Positions 1 through 11,260 of a DNA stretch of 64,000 bases are shown piece after piece. The position numbers and the translations under genes are program-made. The stretch is from contig CM035167.1 of the NCBI GenBank assembly GCA_020205615.1, positions 55,816,343-55,880,342 of the forward strand, read 5' to 3'. The stretch is from Panax quinquefolius. Taxonomy: Eukaryota; Streptophyta; Magnoliopsida; Apiales; Araliaceae. The notes under the pieces are model-generated. The model was given only the letters and a program-made list of their open reading frames with translations. It ran no database searches and was not told the origin of the DNA. Each line of letters opens with the position of its first letter. Positions within the stretch are counted from its first letter, which is position 1.

Positions 1-1254
1 AATTGAAAATCACACCAGAAACTAAAGTTTTCTCTCTATAATATCGGGCGTATTTTTGTGAGTTTTTTGGTACTTTGAGTGTTGCTATACGGTACAAGTT
101 CCTTCAGCACTATATCCAGTATTCCAGTTAGAAGTATTGTCTTTTCGAGGTAAGGGATGTTATTTTTTTTATAAATGATATTATTTCTTTCAATATCATT
201 ATGCCGGAATATTAATAAGATTTTTCTTGTGAAATTCTTGTCTTTTAGTGTCGGGGTTACTATTCACTATGGTACTATTCACGTATACGTCACTATTTAT
301 GAATACGGCACTATTCACAGAAAAATTAAATTTTCATTTTTTGTCCAAGATATCTATTATGGATACTAGCTTTGATTCTATCCATTTTTTGATCTGCATT
401 CTTGAATTTAACTCCACTATGGTTATTTATGAAGTATTTTTGAACTTGGATTGTTTAAAGTACGAATCCTTAGTATTTGTTCTTTTGTTTCACTGGATTC
501 ATTTTCTTTTAAATATTTTTCATCATCCTCAGTCCTAAATGATGATATAACTGAATATCTTTGGCCTGTAGTGCAAAGATGAATGATTTCCTGATGAATA
601 TCTTTAGGCCGTAGTGCAAAGATGAACAGGTGTTTAGATGAACATGACCAACTGATGAATATCTTTGGCCTGTAGTGCAAAGATGAATATTTGATTCTAG
701 ATATATGTTGATTGATGTTACAGGGATAAAATATTGACGATGAACTTTTAAATTCATATATAGAAGATAGTAGATTTTATTCTCTACTTAACTCTTCTAA
801 TGAATTATTATTTCCGCTGCGAATATTGATTTAAAACTGGTTGTCTATTGTATTCTATTAGATTTTTTCCTGTTGAGGACTAACAATAATTTGTTCTATA
901 TTATCTTAGTCATAATGTTCTTTACTGGGCTAGTTGAGCTCACTCTTTTTCTTTTTGTTCCATTTTTCTTCTCAGGAGGCGAGAATGTAGCGAGTACTAA
1001 TCGGGGTGTGGAATGATGGTTCTAGAAGTTGTTTTAGTAGTCCTCACTATTTTGTAAAATAGTGTATCAATAATTGTAATGAGGACTTATTTGAGTGTGG
1101 ATATTGTCTAGATGACAATATTTGTATTTAAACTCACAGTTTAAGTGTTGTCGTATTTTGCACGACAGTTGTATTAATAAAATTGTAGTTGTTTCTGTAC
1201 CATGTATTTGGCGACTCAGAATGGGTGTTGTATACCTATTTTGGGGGCGTCACA
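1..1254 (+). repeat. Element A 5' LTR, 3' portion
   Basis: This is the last part of a roughly 2.6-kb LTR. It aligns almost without gaps with 60763-61985, apart from a short expansion of ATTCAC-type repeats near 262-320. It ends in GGGGGCGTCACA at 1254, directly followed by the primer binding site. It contains three GGCC(T)GTAGTGCAAAGATGA motifs (about 564, 608 and 669). The TATA box seen in the 3' LTR at 60742 would lie just left of position 1. Confidence 0.92.
1149..1181 (+). terminator. Hairpin plus AATAAA, putative retrotransposon poly(A) region
   Basis: TGTCGT (1149-1154) and ACGACA (1162-1167) form a perfect 6-bp stem with a 7-base loop, followed by AATAAA at 1176-1181. The same stem followed by TTGTATTA recurs near the LTR ends of the other chromovirus copies, for example around 35349 and 61877. 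Position and motif suggest 3'-end formation, but this is inferred. Confidence 0.5.
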
Positions 1255-1256
1255 GT

Positions 1257-1274
1257 TGGTATCATAGCTTAGGG
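1257..1274 (+). other. Element A primer binding site (initiator tRNA-Met type)
   Basis: TGGTATCATAGCTTAGGG starts two bases after the LTR end. It differs by one base in its first twelve from the TGGTATCAGAGC site complementary to plant initiator tRNA-Met. Confidence 0.85.
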
Positions 1275-1442
1275 ATATGGTCTCTGGCGGAGATCGGGGA
1301 ATAGAACTAGGAGGGGAGAGACGAGTAAATCCTTCACTAGTGTGTCCTACCTAAGCTTATTTGTTAGTTGGTCAGAATATTAGGATATTATGTGATATGT
1401 TAATTTCTTTAATTAACCCTTGTTTTATGGTAGTATTTGAAT

Positions 1443-2545
1443 ATGGTAACTGAGAATGTTAACAGTGGAGTAAATGAGACCTGTGAGACACATTTACTCA
1501 CCAATGAGGAGAACGTGCAACAGGCCGGCAATGTTCCTCCTGTTAACAACACCACTGAGAAGACGATGAACGACGGGATGTTTAGAAGTTTTTGCAGTTC
1601 ATGCAAAATTAGACGAGGGAGACTCGTGTACAAAATATAGGTGGAAATGATAGCAACACACGGTTTGTCACAGCCAAGAAGTTCAAAGAGTTGGAACCAC
1701 CAGAATTTGCGGGAAAGTCGGATCCGATCAAGGCGGAAACGTGGGTCAAACAAATTACCAAGATATTTGATGTCTTGGAATGCACGAGGAAACGTAAGGT
1801 TCCATTCGCCACCTTTATGTTCCGTGGAGAGCGGATTCTCTTGGTGGTGAGTCTGAAGCATACCCACTGCCGACTCAAAGATATCTTGGGAAACGTTTCA
1901 AAAACTTTTCAATGACAAGTACTTTCCTGAAAGTATTCGCCATATGAAGGAGTTAGAGTTTATTAGACTGGAATAAAACAACATGACGGTGTCCCAATAC
2001 GAGGCGAAGTTCGCAGAGTTATCTAGGTTTGCACCTCATTTGGTAGAGAATGAGGAACGAATGATGCAGATGTTTCTGAGAGGTCTAAAACCCGAGATTT
2101 GGCAATATCTTATCTCTCATAAATTATCTTTATATTCAAATGTTTTAAACATGGCTCAATTATTAGAGCGAGATAATGAGTATGTTCAATCGAAGGACCA
2201 CAACCAAGGTCATACCGGTGGCAGCAGTCATCGGAGCAATGAAAACCAGCGGGGAGGAAAACATTTGGACAAAAACGGTAACCACTCTGGTAGTAATCGT
2301 GGCCTTGAAAATAGAAGAAGCGAGTCGGGGGGAGATTTTAAAAAGAGGAGATTCAACAATGACAATGTGAAGACGTCAAAGACCAAAATGAAGAATCGGT
2401 TCTAAGGGAGGAGAACGACCACCGGTCGTATGCTATAAATATGGAAAAGAGGGACACATCAGCCCAAACTGTCCACAACAGCTCAAGATATGTTATAATT
2501 GAGGAAAGGAAGGACATATCGCTCGAGAATGTACTGTACCGAAAC
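1443..2545 (+). pseudogene. Element A gag (capsid/nucleocapsid), degenerate
   Basis: Gag forms the retrotransposon particle and binds genomic RNA. The first ATG of the conserved N-terminal segment is at 1443 (MVTENVNSGVNE). This frame stops at 1638. The capsid (Retrotrans_gag-like) part continues in other frames: around 1691-1915 (EPPEFAGKSDPIKAETW) and 1983-2405 (TVSQYEAKFAELSRFAPHL, then LLERDNEY and a basic, Ser/Gly/Asn-rich tail). Two zinc knuckles can be read near 2430-2535, but both have lost their second cysteine: one has [14 protein letters not shown] and in the other a TGA replaces it. With at least two frameshifts and both knuckles damaged it is non-functional. It leads directly into pol. 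Confidence 0.8.
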
Positions 2546-2559
2546 CAAGTCCAGCGGGG

Positions 2560-5500
2560 ATGGTGACTCAAAAGGCTGTCCTAGAAAAGTCAAAGTCAAC
2601 GGTTCCTGGAAGAGCGTTTGTCGTGACTGGTCAAAATGCGAGGAACCCAAACGAGGTGATCACGGGTAAGCTAATCATAAATTCTTGCAAAGTTTATACC
2701 TTACTAGATACCGGTGCTACCCATTCATTTATCTCTCCTGCTTGTTCTCAACGTCTAAACTTGACTCCGGAGAAATTAGACTTTGACTTATCTGTGGAGA
2801 CTCCATTAGGAGAAACTTTTATTACATCTACTATTTATAAATCTTGTTTGATCCAAGTTGGCACCATCACATTGCCTGCTGACCTTATCTCTTTAAAGAT
2901 ACTTGCATTTGATATGATTTTAGGGATTGATTGGTTAACTACTCATCATGCCAAAATTGATTATTTTTGTAAGGTTGTTAGTTTTCATATTCCTAACCAA
3001 CCTGTTATTCGAATTCAAGCAACTAAACCACTGAAATCAATCACTGTCATATTAAGCCATAAAGCCATTCATTTATTAAAAAATGGATGTCAAGCTTTTT
3101 TAGCCCATGTTATGGACTTGAACAAAAACACGTCAGATTTGAATAAAATTTTTGTTGTTAGCGAATTTCCTGATGTATTTCCTGAAGAACTTCCCGGTTT
3201 ACCCCCGAAACGTGGAGTTGAATTCTTTATTGACCTTGAACCTGGTACAAAGCCCATTTCTAAAACCCCATATCGAATGGCTCCTATTGAACTTCAGGAG
3301 TTAAAGGTCCAACTACAAGAGTTGTTGGACATTGGTTTCATTCGTCCTAGTACATCTCCTTAGGGTGCTCCTGTTTTATTTGTAAAAAAGAAAGATGGGA
3401 GTATGCGACTTTGTATTGACTACCGGGAATTGAACCATGTCACCATTAAGAATAGGTATTCGCTACCTCGTATTCATGACCTATTTGACCAGTTACAAGG
3501 AGCACAATTCTTTTGAAAGATCGATCTTCGTTCTTGATATCAGCAGCTGAAGATTAGAACTGAGGATATTCCAAAGACTGCCTTCAGAACTCGGTACGGG
3601 CATTATGAATTCTTAGTTATGTCTTTCGGATTGACTAATGCACCTGTGGCTTTCATGGATATGATGAACTGAGTATTCAAGGAATATTTGGATCAGTTTT
3701 TTGTCGTCTTTATTGATGACATCCTCATCTATTCCAAAAGTCGTTAAGATCATGAGCACCACTTGAAGCTGGTATTGCAAAGGCTTCGTGATAACAAGCT
3801 ATATGCCAAGCTGAAGAAATGCGAGTTTTGGCTTAAGGAAGTAGCATTCCTTGGGCACGTGGTGTCAAAATATGGAGTATCTGTTGACTCGGCGAAGATT
3901 GAAGCAATACAAAGTTGGGAGCAACCAAAATCGGTGACCGAAGTACGTAGCTTTCTGGGCTTAGTTGGTTATTATCGGAGATTTGTGGAAGGATTTTCTC
4001 GAATCGCTACTCTGTTAACTCAGCTGACTCATAAAGATACAAATTTCGTATGGAGCGAGGAATGCGAGAAGAGTTTCCAAGATCTCAAGAGGAGACTCAT
4101 TTCGGCACCCTTTCTGACAATACCATCTGGTTCAGATGGATTTGTTATCTACAGCGATGCTTCAGGTAAAGGGTTAGGATGTGTTCTCATGCAACATGGG
4201 AAAGTCATAGCCTATGCCTCACGACAACTTAAAGAGTATGAGAGGAATTATCCTACTCATAATCTAGAGTTGGCAGCAGTCATTTTCGCGCTAAAGATCT
4301 GGAGGCACTATTTATATGGGGAGAAAGTGGAGATATATTCAGACCATAAAAGTCTCAAATATTTCTTCACCCAAAAGTAACTCAATATGCGGCAAGGATG
4401 ATGGCTCGAGCTGTTGAAAGACTACGACCATACCATTCAATACCATCTTAGAAAAACAAATGTGGTAGCTAATGCATTAAGTAGAAGATCATATGCGGGA
4501 ACGAGTGCGATGTTGTGAACACAAAGGCCTATTTTGTGTGATTTACAAAAGATGAAGATAGAATTCAAGACTCCGGGGACCCATGCGATGATGTCAAATG
4601 TACGCATAGAACCGACTTTAATCAAAAAAGTTAAAGTTGCTCAAGCCACAGACCCGGAGCTGATGCGTATGAAGAAGAAAGTACAAGAAGGTGCTATTAC
4701 AGAAGTAATAATCGATGAAGAAGGAATACTTCGAGTCCACTCTAGACTTTGTGTTCCTAATGACTCTGATTTGAAATACAAGATCATGATGGAGGCATAC
4801 AATACACCGTTTGCAATTCATCCAGGAAGTACCAAAATGTATCGTGATCTTCGACAAATATTTTGGTGGAACAATATGAAGAGAGAGATAGCGAAGTTTA
4901 TCTCGAGGTGTTTAACTTGTTAAAGTGTAAAGGTGGAGCATCAAGTGCAAAAGGGTCCATTGAAACCACTTGAGATTCTGAAATGGAAGTGGGAACACAA
5001 TACCATGGATTTTGTTACGGGTCTTCCTACGGTTTCTCAAGGCATAAATGCGATTTGGGTTATTGTTGATAGATTAACCAAGTCTGCCCATTTCTTGCCT
5101 GTATGGGAGACTTATTCCCTTGAACGTCTTGCTAGTATGTACGTAAATGAGTTTGTGAGATTACATGGCATGCCAGTAACCATAGTTTTGGATCGTGACC
5201 CAAGATTCACTTCACAATTTTGGGTTAGCTTGCAAAAAGCTATGGGCACAGATTTACGATTCAGTTCGGCATACCATCCTCAAACGGATGGACAATCAGA
5301 GAGGACTATTCAAACTCTTGAAGGTCTATTAAGACTCTATGTCTTAGACTTCAAAGGGAGTTGGGATAAGTATTTACCATTAGTGGAATTCTCCTACAAC
5401 AACAGTTATCAGGCAAGTATAGGTGTGGCTCCATTCGAAGCATTATATGGACGAAAGTGTCGCTCTCCAATATGTTTGGATGAGGTGGGTGAAGCAATAA

Positions 5501-6051
5501 TGTTGGGACCAGAGTTGCTACGTGTGACTACGGAAAAGATCCAAATGATTTGACAACGTATACAAACGGCACAAGATCGACAAAAGAGTTATGCAGATCT
5601 TCATCGAAAGGACGTGGAATTTAGTATTGGGGATCATGTATTGTTACGAGTTGCTCCATGGAAGGGAGTTACAAGATTTGGGAAGAGTGGAAAGCTCAAT
5701 CCATGATTTATTTATCCATTTCAGATTCTTGACCGAGTAGGAAATGTGGCCTATAGACTCGCGTTACCTCCAAGCATGACTCATGTTCATAATGTTTTTC
5801 ACATATCTGTACTTTGTAAATATGTGAAGGACCCGAACCACATTATTGAGCTAGAACCAGACGAGATAGCCGAAGACTTAACGTACGAGGTACCTTTTAA
5901 GATCTTGGATAGAAAGGAGCATGTTCTACGCACAAAGGTCATACCATAAGTCAAAGTTTTACGGAGGAACCATGTTATTGAGGAAATGACTTGGGAGTTG
6001 GAAACAGAAATGAAAGCGAGGTATGTCAATTTCGAGGACGAAATTTCATAA
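2560..6051 (+). pseudogene. Element A pol: protease, RT, RNase H, integrase, chromodomain-like tail; 12 in-frame stops
   Basis: A single reading frame (frame 1) can be followed from 2560 to TAA 6049. Domains in order: aspartic protease with LLDTGATHSFIS (active Asp codon 2707); RT from about 3170, with [12 protein letters not shown] (FIDD 3709-3720); RNase H with Asp 4156, Glu 4267 and Asp 4342; integrase with CLTC zinc ligands near 4912, then Asp 5008, Asp 5191 and Glu 5299; a GPY/F-like segment; and a chromodomain-like tail. In-frame stops are at 3361, 3514, 3535, 3670, 3745, 4378, 4399, 4516, 4921, 5551, 5704 and 5947. There is no frameshift over 3.5 kb. Compared with D, the first zinc-finger His of integrase is Tyr, and about ten residues near the C-terminus are missing. 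Confidence 0.88.
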
Positions 6052-6062
6052 AGAGGGGAGGT
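6050..6062 (+). other. Element A polypurine tract
   Basis: The purine run AAAGAGGGGAGG lies between the pol stop codon and the TGTAAGACCCC start of the 3' LTR. It is the expected plus-strand primer. Confidence 0.8.
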
Positions 6063-6469
6063 TGTAAGACCCCAACTTATTATGAATGAAATTAAATTTC
6101 CTCTATTTATTATTTTGAAATAGTAAGGGTTGAGTTGATTAATGTGGTTAGTTATGGGTAAAATGTGCAAATATTTCAAATAAGCAAGTGGTTACAAAAT
6201 ATTCATTGTTGTCGGAGAATATTCGTTTGGTCATGGAATATTCTTACTGTCGGGGAATATTCGTACGACATTGCAGCCTTGTGTGGGCCCCATAACGGAA
6301 AGCGATTGGATGAAGAAAATGACCAATACAAATTGTTTATAAATAATGGCGTAGTTATTACAAGTTATCTTGTTGGAATACCCAAAGGTTAAAACACGAT
6401 GTCTACGTTGTTGTCAGATAGTAGCACACGGTATTGCACCAATTATTAATTCTTATGTAAGAAGGCACT
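6063..6469 (+). repeat. Element A 3' LTR, left part
   Basis: Starts TGTAAGACCCCAACTT. It is interrupted after GCACT (6465-6469) by element B and continues at 59797. The same sequence without interruption is visible in the related LTR of element G (reverse complement, around 43560-43590), which confirms the pre-insertion site. Confidence 0.93.
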
Positions 6470-7727
6470 TGATGATTGGGTAATATACCCATAAATTGGA
6501 TATACTTGGGCTTAAATGGTTGTATTCTCGAGTCATTTAGGGATAGTTTTATTGTGTTTATGTGTTGTATTGCAGATTCGGGAGCTGCAGGGATAAAGTG
6601 GGGATTTTGAGCGTATAATGGCAATTTGGTAATTATGGTGTAGTTCAGCGCCGGGGCGCTCATGTCAGTATTAAACCCAGCGCCGGGGCGCTGGTCCTTG
6701 AAAATCATTGACTAGAGACGCGCGTTGACTGGACGGTTGACTTGCTTCAAAAGAGGAGTTATTTGACAATTCGAGTTGGAAAGGGATTTTGGTTGGACAA
6801 GGAATTATATAAGGTTTATGTTGCAGAATTAAGAGGAAAATCATTCACTATTTGAGGCTAAGCAAAGGATTACTTGAAGATTAAGGATTGGCTCAAGAGT
6901 TTTTCTCTTTCTCCTTATTTTCAATTTGTGTAATTCTTTAAGGATGATTTTTGAAGGATTGTTTGTTTTAATTTCTGTTATAAACTAACTCGTTAATTAA
7001 GAATTCAATTGAACCTTTTATGGCTATGAATTAGTTAGTCACTTTATTCCAATTATTATGTCAAAGTGAATTGTTTATCTTGCCTTGTATTTCTTGATTA
7101 ATTATTTGGCCAATAATTACCTTGTTATTCTAGAAGGAATTGAAAGAGGAATTCTAGGGTTAGAACTGGGCATGATAACGTGTGACTTAGTTATTTGCAT
7201 AGTGAATAATTAGGTTTGTGAATTAAATAGAAATATCTGTTCACCGCATGTAACACATAAGGAATTGGGATTAAATGAGTTTAATTCACTTGTTTTGCAT
7301 AGGAATATAGCAAGATTAATTTGAATTAAATAGAAGTCAATTGATCACTTGGAAAAAGGGCTTTTGGAATTTGAGAATTTCTATTAATAATTCAGTAGGC
7401 ATAATAATTGGGATAATTGGATAATTGATCTATAGTTCATAATTGGGAATATTGAAGTCTTAATCTTTATTTATCTGAATACATTCAAATCGTAGTTTGG
7501 TTTATTTGATTTAATTTAGAATAATCTCTTTTAATTGTTTAATTTAGTTTTATCAATTCGGAAAATCACAATTTATGGTTGTTTAAATAAAATTGGATTG
7601 ATATAGTGCTAGTAGTTGGAATTTATTAATTAGAATTCTCTGTGGGATCGACACTCTATCTTATCACTTTATTACTTGTTGACCGTGTATACTTGCACGT
7701 ATTCATTGATTGCGAAATCGACCAACA
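6470..7727 (+). repeat. Element B 5' LTR
   Basis: It is 1258 bp long, TG...CA bounded, and matches 48240-48796 plus 59098-59796. The near-palindrome AGCGCCGGGGCGCT occurs twice, near 6650 and 6680. By eye the first 260 bases differ from the 3' LTR at more than ten positions, so the insertion is not recent. Confidence 0.93.
6806..6813 (+). promoter_or_regulatory. TATA box of element B LTR promoter
   Basis: TATATAAG, conserved in the 3' LTR at 48575-48582. It lies about one quarter into the LTR, a plausible U3/R position. Confidence 0.6.
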
Positions 7728-7733
7728 AGTTTT

Positions 7734-7750
7734 TGGCGCCATTGCCAGGG
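7734..7750 (+). other. Element B primer binding site (tRNA-Asp type)
   Basis: TGGCGCCATTGCCAGGG begins six bases after the LTR. It matches, with two differences, the complement of the plant tRNA-Asp(GTC) 3' end that Athila-type elements use. Confidence 0.8.
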
Positions 7751-7853
7751 ACTCTTTATTAATATTAATTCTATATTAGTTATAATTAATTCGGTCTTAA
7801 TTTAAACGTTACTTATTTTTCATCTTGTATTTGCAGGAATTCTTTGCGAGTGT

Positions 7854-8459
7854 ATGCACACTAGATCAAGGGCTAAAAAGGAACTTTTTCCGTATACAAA
7901 CAACATTGAAAGGAAGTTCCAGAAATTACGGTTGACTAGTGAGGTTATACATTTGGAAGAAGAACTGGCAGACCAGGAAATACCCGTGAACATGGCAGGG
8001 AATGAATAGAAATCACTTAGGGATTACGCCATGCCGAATGTCACGGATATACAATCAAGTATTAGGAGGCCGACAATCAATGCAAACAGCTTTGAGATCA
8101 AACCGGGAATGATTCAGATGCTTCAGAATACATGCCAGTTTGGGGGTAGTTCGATAGATGATCCTAATGAGCATATCTTGAGCTTCTTAGAAGTTTGCGA
8201 CACCTTCAAATTCAATAATGTATCGGAGGATGCTACAAGGTTGAGGATGTTCCCGTTTACCTTAAAAGATAAACCGCGAAGTTGGCTACATTCTTTGCCC
8301 CTTGGCTCAATCACAACTTGGGACGACTTAGCCCAAAAATTTCTAGCAAAATTCTTCCCACCAGCAAAGTCGGCAAAACTACGGAACGATATTCACACCT
8401 TTGCACAGTTCAATTTAGAATCGTTATGAGGCGTGGGAAAGATTTAAGGATATGCTCCG
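7854..8459 (+). pseudogene. Element B gag, N-terminal half (interrupted by element D)
   Basis: ATG 7854 follows a leader with a CTTGTATTTGCAG sequence that looks like a 3' splice site. The frame begins MHTRSRAKKELFPY, has a TAG at 8007, then continues in the same frame through an Athila gag core (PGMIQMLQNTCQFGG, SFLEVCDTFKFNNVS, RLRMFPFTLKDKPRSWL, WDDLAQKFLAKFFPPAKSAKLR). A small deletion near 8427 shifts the frame; without it the text would read on into EAWERFKDMLR. Element D then splits the gene inside the CTCCG target site, and the rest resumes at 18870. Non-functional. Confidence 0.85.
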
Positions 8460-9524
8460 TGTGACGCCCACAAAATAGGTATACATCACCCATCTTGAGT
8501 CGCCAAATACATGGTACAAAATTCAAATACAACTTAATTATACAACAGTCGTGTAAAATACAACTAAACATATACTGTGAGTTTTAATACAAATATTATC
8601 ATCTAGACAATATACAAACTCAATGGGGTCCTCATTACATTTATTATCACACTATTTAACAGAATAGTGAGGACTACTCATACTATCATTTGGTCCATCA
8701 CTCCGTTCCCCGACATGTCCCAGCTATATTCTCATTTCCTGAAGAGAACAGTGAAAGAAAGGGTGAGCTCAACTAGCCCAGTAAGAAATATTATGACTAA
8801 GATAATGCAGAATAAATTATCATTAGCCTTAAATAGTGTTAAATTGATACAATATAACAAACATCAAGTTTAACAACAACGAAACAAGCAATCCATTAGA
8901 AGAGTCAAGTAGAGAATAAAATCTACTATCTTCTATGATTTAAAAGGTTTTTCATGACTTTTATCGCTGAGACTCAGCTTAATAAATAATCCACATCATC
9001 AAATCACCCCTGCACTACGGCCAAGGGTATTCTTTAGTATCACGACCACAATTATCCATGCACTACGGGCCAAGAATATTTGTGTATTCATTAATGGTCA
9101 TGATCATGCTAACAACTGTCCATCAATGCACTACGGGCCAATGAGGACTTTTTCCACATCATTTGTAACATTACAGTCATGATTACACCGAATAATCCCT
9201 GGTCATAATCATACCAAGTCCATCTATGCACTACAGGCCACAGATGACTTTCAATATAATATAAACATAAGAATTCAATAAAACAAGTTCAAGAATTAAT
9301 TTATCTGGGAACTAATAAGGTCCAAATTGTCAACATGATACTGCTTTGTAGAGTAAAATTCAAGAATGCTCAGAAGAATATTTTCATGAAAAGATACTGG
9401 ATGAAGCGCAAATATCAAGGATATTCCACTAAGTTCATGGAGTATAGAAGTCAAAACTTTAACCAATTGAGTATAATAACGAATGGAATAACAAAAGAAA
9501 TCACCATGTATGCGGTACTTCAGC

Positions 9525-9800
9525 ATGATGTGTTATTCCAATGTAATAATAAGTAATGAACCAAAGTCGTGAAATTACACCACGGGATGTTCCAACAGTA
9601 TAATACAGATTTTAACCAGTCCCAAGAAACGCATGCATGTGATATTCCAATGTAATAATAAAGAGATGGAACCAGTGTCCGGCGTAAAAAGCACAAACAG
9701 GATATTCCAATGTAATAATAATAAAGATTTTAACCAGGTCCCACAAAAACGCCTGCATGTGATATTCCAATGTAATAATAATAAAGACGGAATAATAGAA
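9525..9800 (-). repeat. Degenerate tandem repeats of about 55-65 bp in the D LTR
   Basis: The unit (GATATTCCAATGTAATAATA plus a variable part ending in an AAACGCA-like stretch) is repeated about four times. Counterparts are at 17170-17430 in the other LTR, 49890-50090 and 57425-57670 in C, and 34080-34330 in E on the opposite strand. Going by the TATA box position it lies in the transcribed LTR leader. Confidence 0.65.
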
Positions 9801-10031
9801 GAATGTCACCAAGTATAGGGTAGTCCACATGATAATTTGGTTATTCTAAAGCGAATAATAAAGAATGAAATAACGTGTTCTCTTCATGAATACAAAAGAA
9901 ATAATATCCCTTACCGTAAAAGAAACTGGATATAAGAGTAGGGAAGTAGCATAATACTTTTCTATAGTTTTTTCTATAATTTCTCTCTCTAAAGCTTCAA
10001 AGAATTCGTAAGAAATTATGAAGGAATGAGC

Positions 10032-10040
10032 TTATTTATA
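10032..10040 (-). promoter_or_regulatory. TATA box, element D 3' LTR
   Basis: TATAAATAA on the minus strand, homologous to 17678-17686. It is followed downstream by a conserved GAATTC-containing leader. Confidence 0.6.
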
Positions 10041-10278
10041 GAAGAATGGATCAGCATAAGTAACTAATCCATGAACGATCCAGATTGATTTACTTTTTAA
10101 ACAGACGGTCCAGTTGGTTTAATAAAATATTCTAATAAAACAAAATCTTTTAAATAAAATATATTATATATATATTATATATATATTAAATATATATATA
10201 ACATGTGCCAAAAAATCATGGGATACACTCCCGTGATCAAATTTCCTTCCTTCACCAAAATGTCAACAAAGTTATATA

Positions 10279-10300
10279 TAATAATAATAATAATAATAAT

Positions 10301-10377
<77 letters not shown>
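10279..10377. repeat. (ATA)n microsatellite in D 3' LTR
   Basis: About 99 bp of ATA/TAA repeats with one interruption. The homologous site in the 5' LTR (about 17907-17925) has only a short TA run, so the expansion occurred after insertion. Confidence 0.9.
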
Positions 10378-10378
<1 letters not shown>

Positions 10379-11260
10379 CTTAATAATACACCCTCCCATC
10401 CAAGCCATTTATTTCCTTTCATTTCCCATGAACCCTCTCATTATTCCACCAATATGTGGGCAACACTTGCCCCACTAATGCCCCCCACCAATATTATATA
10501 TATATACACTGAATAACTTTTTACCGATTATTTTGAAAAATGGGTAAATGGGGGTCCAACTAATAAGCAAAATTTACATCAAATACATCATAAACCCCCC
10601 CCCCCCCCAATATTTTTAACAACATTTATCATCATTATTATAATTCACAATATTAATTGACCAGGTCATTCCCAGGAAAGAGGGGGCTTTCCAATAAGAA
10701 TTTCTCCCTATTGGCGCGTAATTAGGTGACCAAACTTCTCATTGACAGAACTTCTAGACATTGTTAATATTGCAAATAATAATATTAATAACTTTATCGT
10801 CTCAATTATGGATTTAATAATATATAAAATATTGACAATAATTGAATCAAATAACGTGAGATATTATGCAGCAATTACCGTAGCAATAATTGAACAAAAC
10901 TAAGTGACTTCTCACGTAAGCATCAATAATCAATACTGTAAGCTACTCGTAATGCAACTACGCCAGACATCGTACTTTTAACATCGGGTGTTTCAACTGT
11001 TAACGGTAAAACTTCCACCGTTATTTTCATAAAGTATTTTTATCATTTTCTCAATCCGACAATAATTCCGTTGTGGGGTCCACCAATGATTGTGCCGTTG
11101 TACGAATATTCCCCGACCAATCGAATATTATATAACAACTTGCGGACTTTGCAAAATTTATAAATATTATCCACAACTATAACATTATATTAAATTCATT
11201 CTATAATATTCAAAAATGATATTTATAGAAAATTCATCTTTATTTATAAAAGTTAGGGTC

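Noticed and set aside
423..757. Overlapping minus-strand frames repeating HLCTTGQRYS-like words (also 61154-61488 and 41955-42180)
   Set aside because: They arise from the repeated GGCCTGTAGTGCAAAGATGAA motif in the A-family LTR. The repetition is in DNA, and the frames differ between copies.
1257..1274. tRNA gene at the primer binding sites
   Set aside because: These are 17-19-base complements of tRNA 3' ends. No cloverleaf can be formed around them.
8990..9250. CRISPR-like pattern: short repeats separated by unique spacers
   Set aside because: The cores are degenerate, spacing is irregular (about 50-105 bp), and the pattern sits inside plant LTRs. It is an LTR repeat module.
10175..10516. 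Open frames encoding poly-Ile or poly-Asn on both strands
   Set aside because: They are translations of the ATA microsatellite in the D LTR, with no start context or homology to support a gene.
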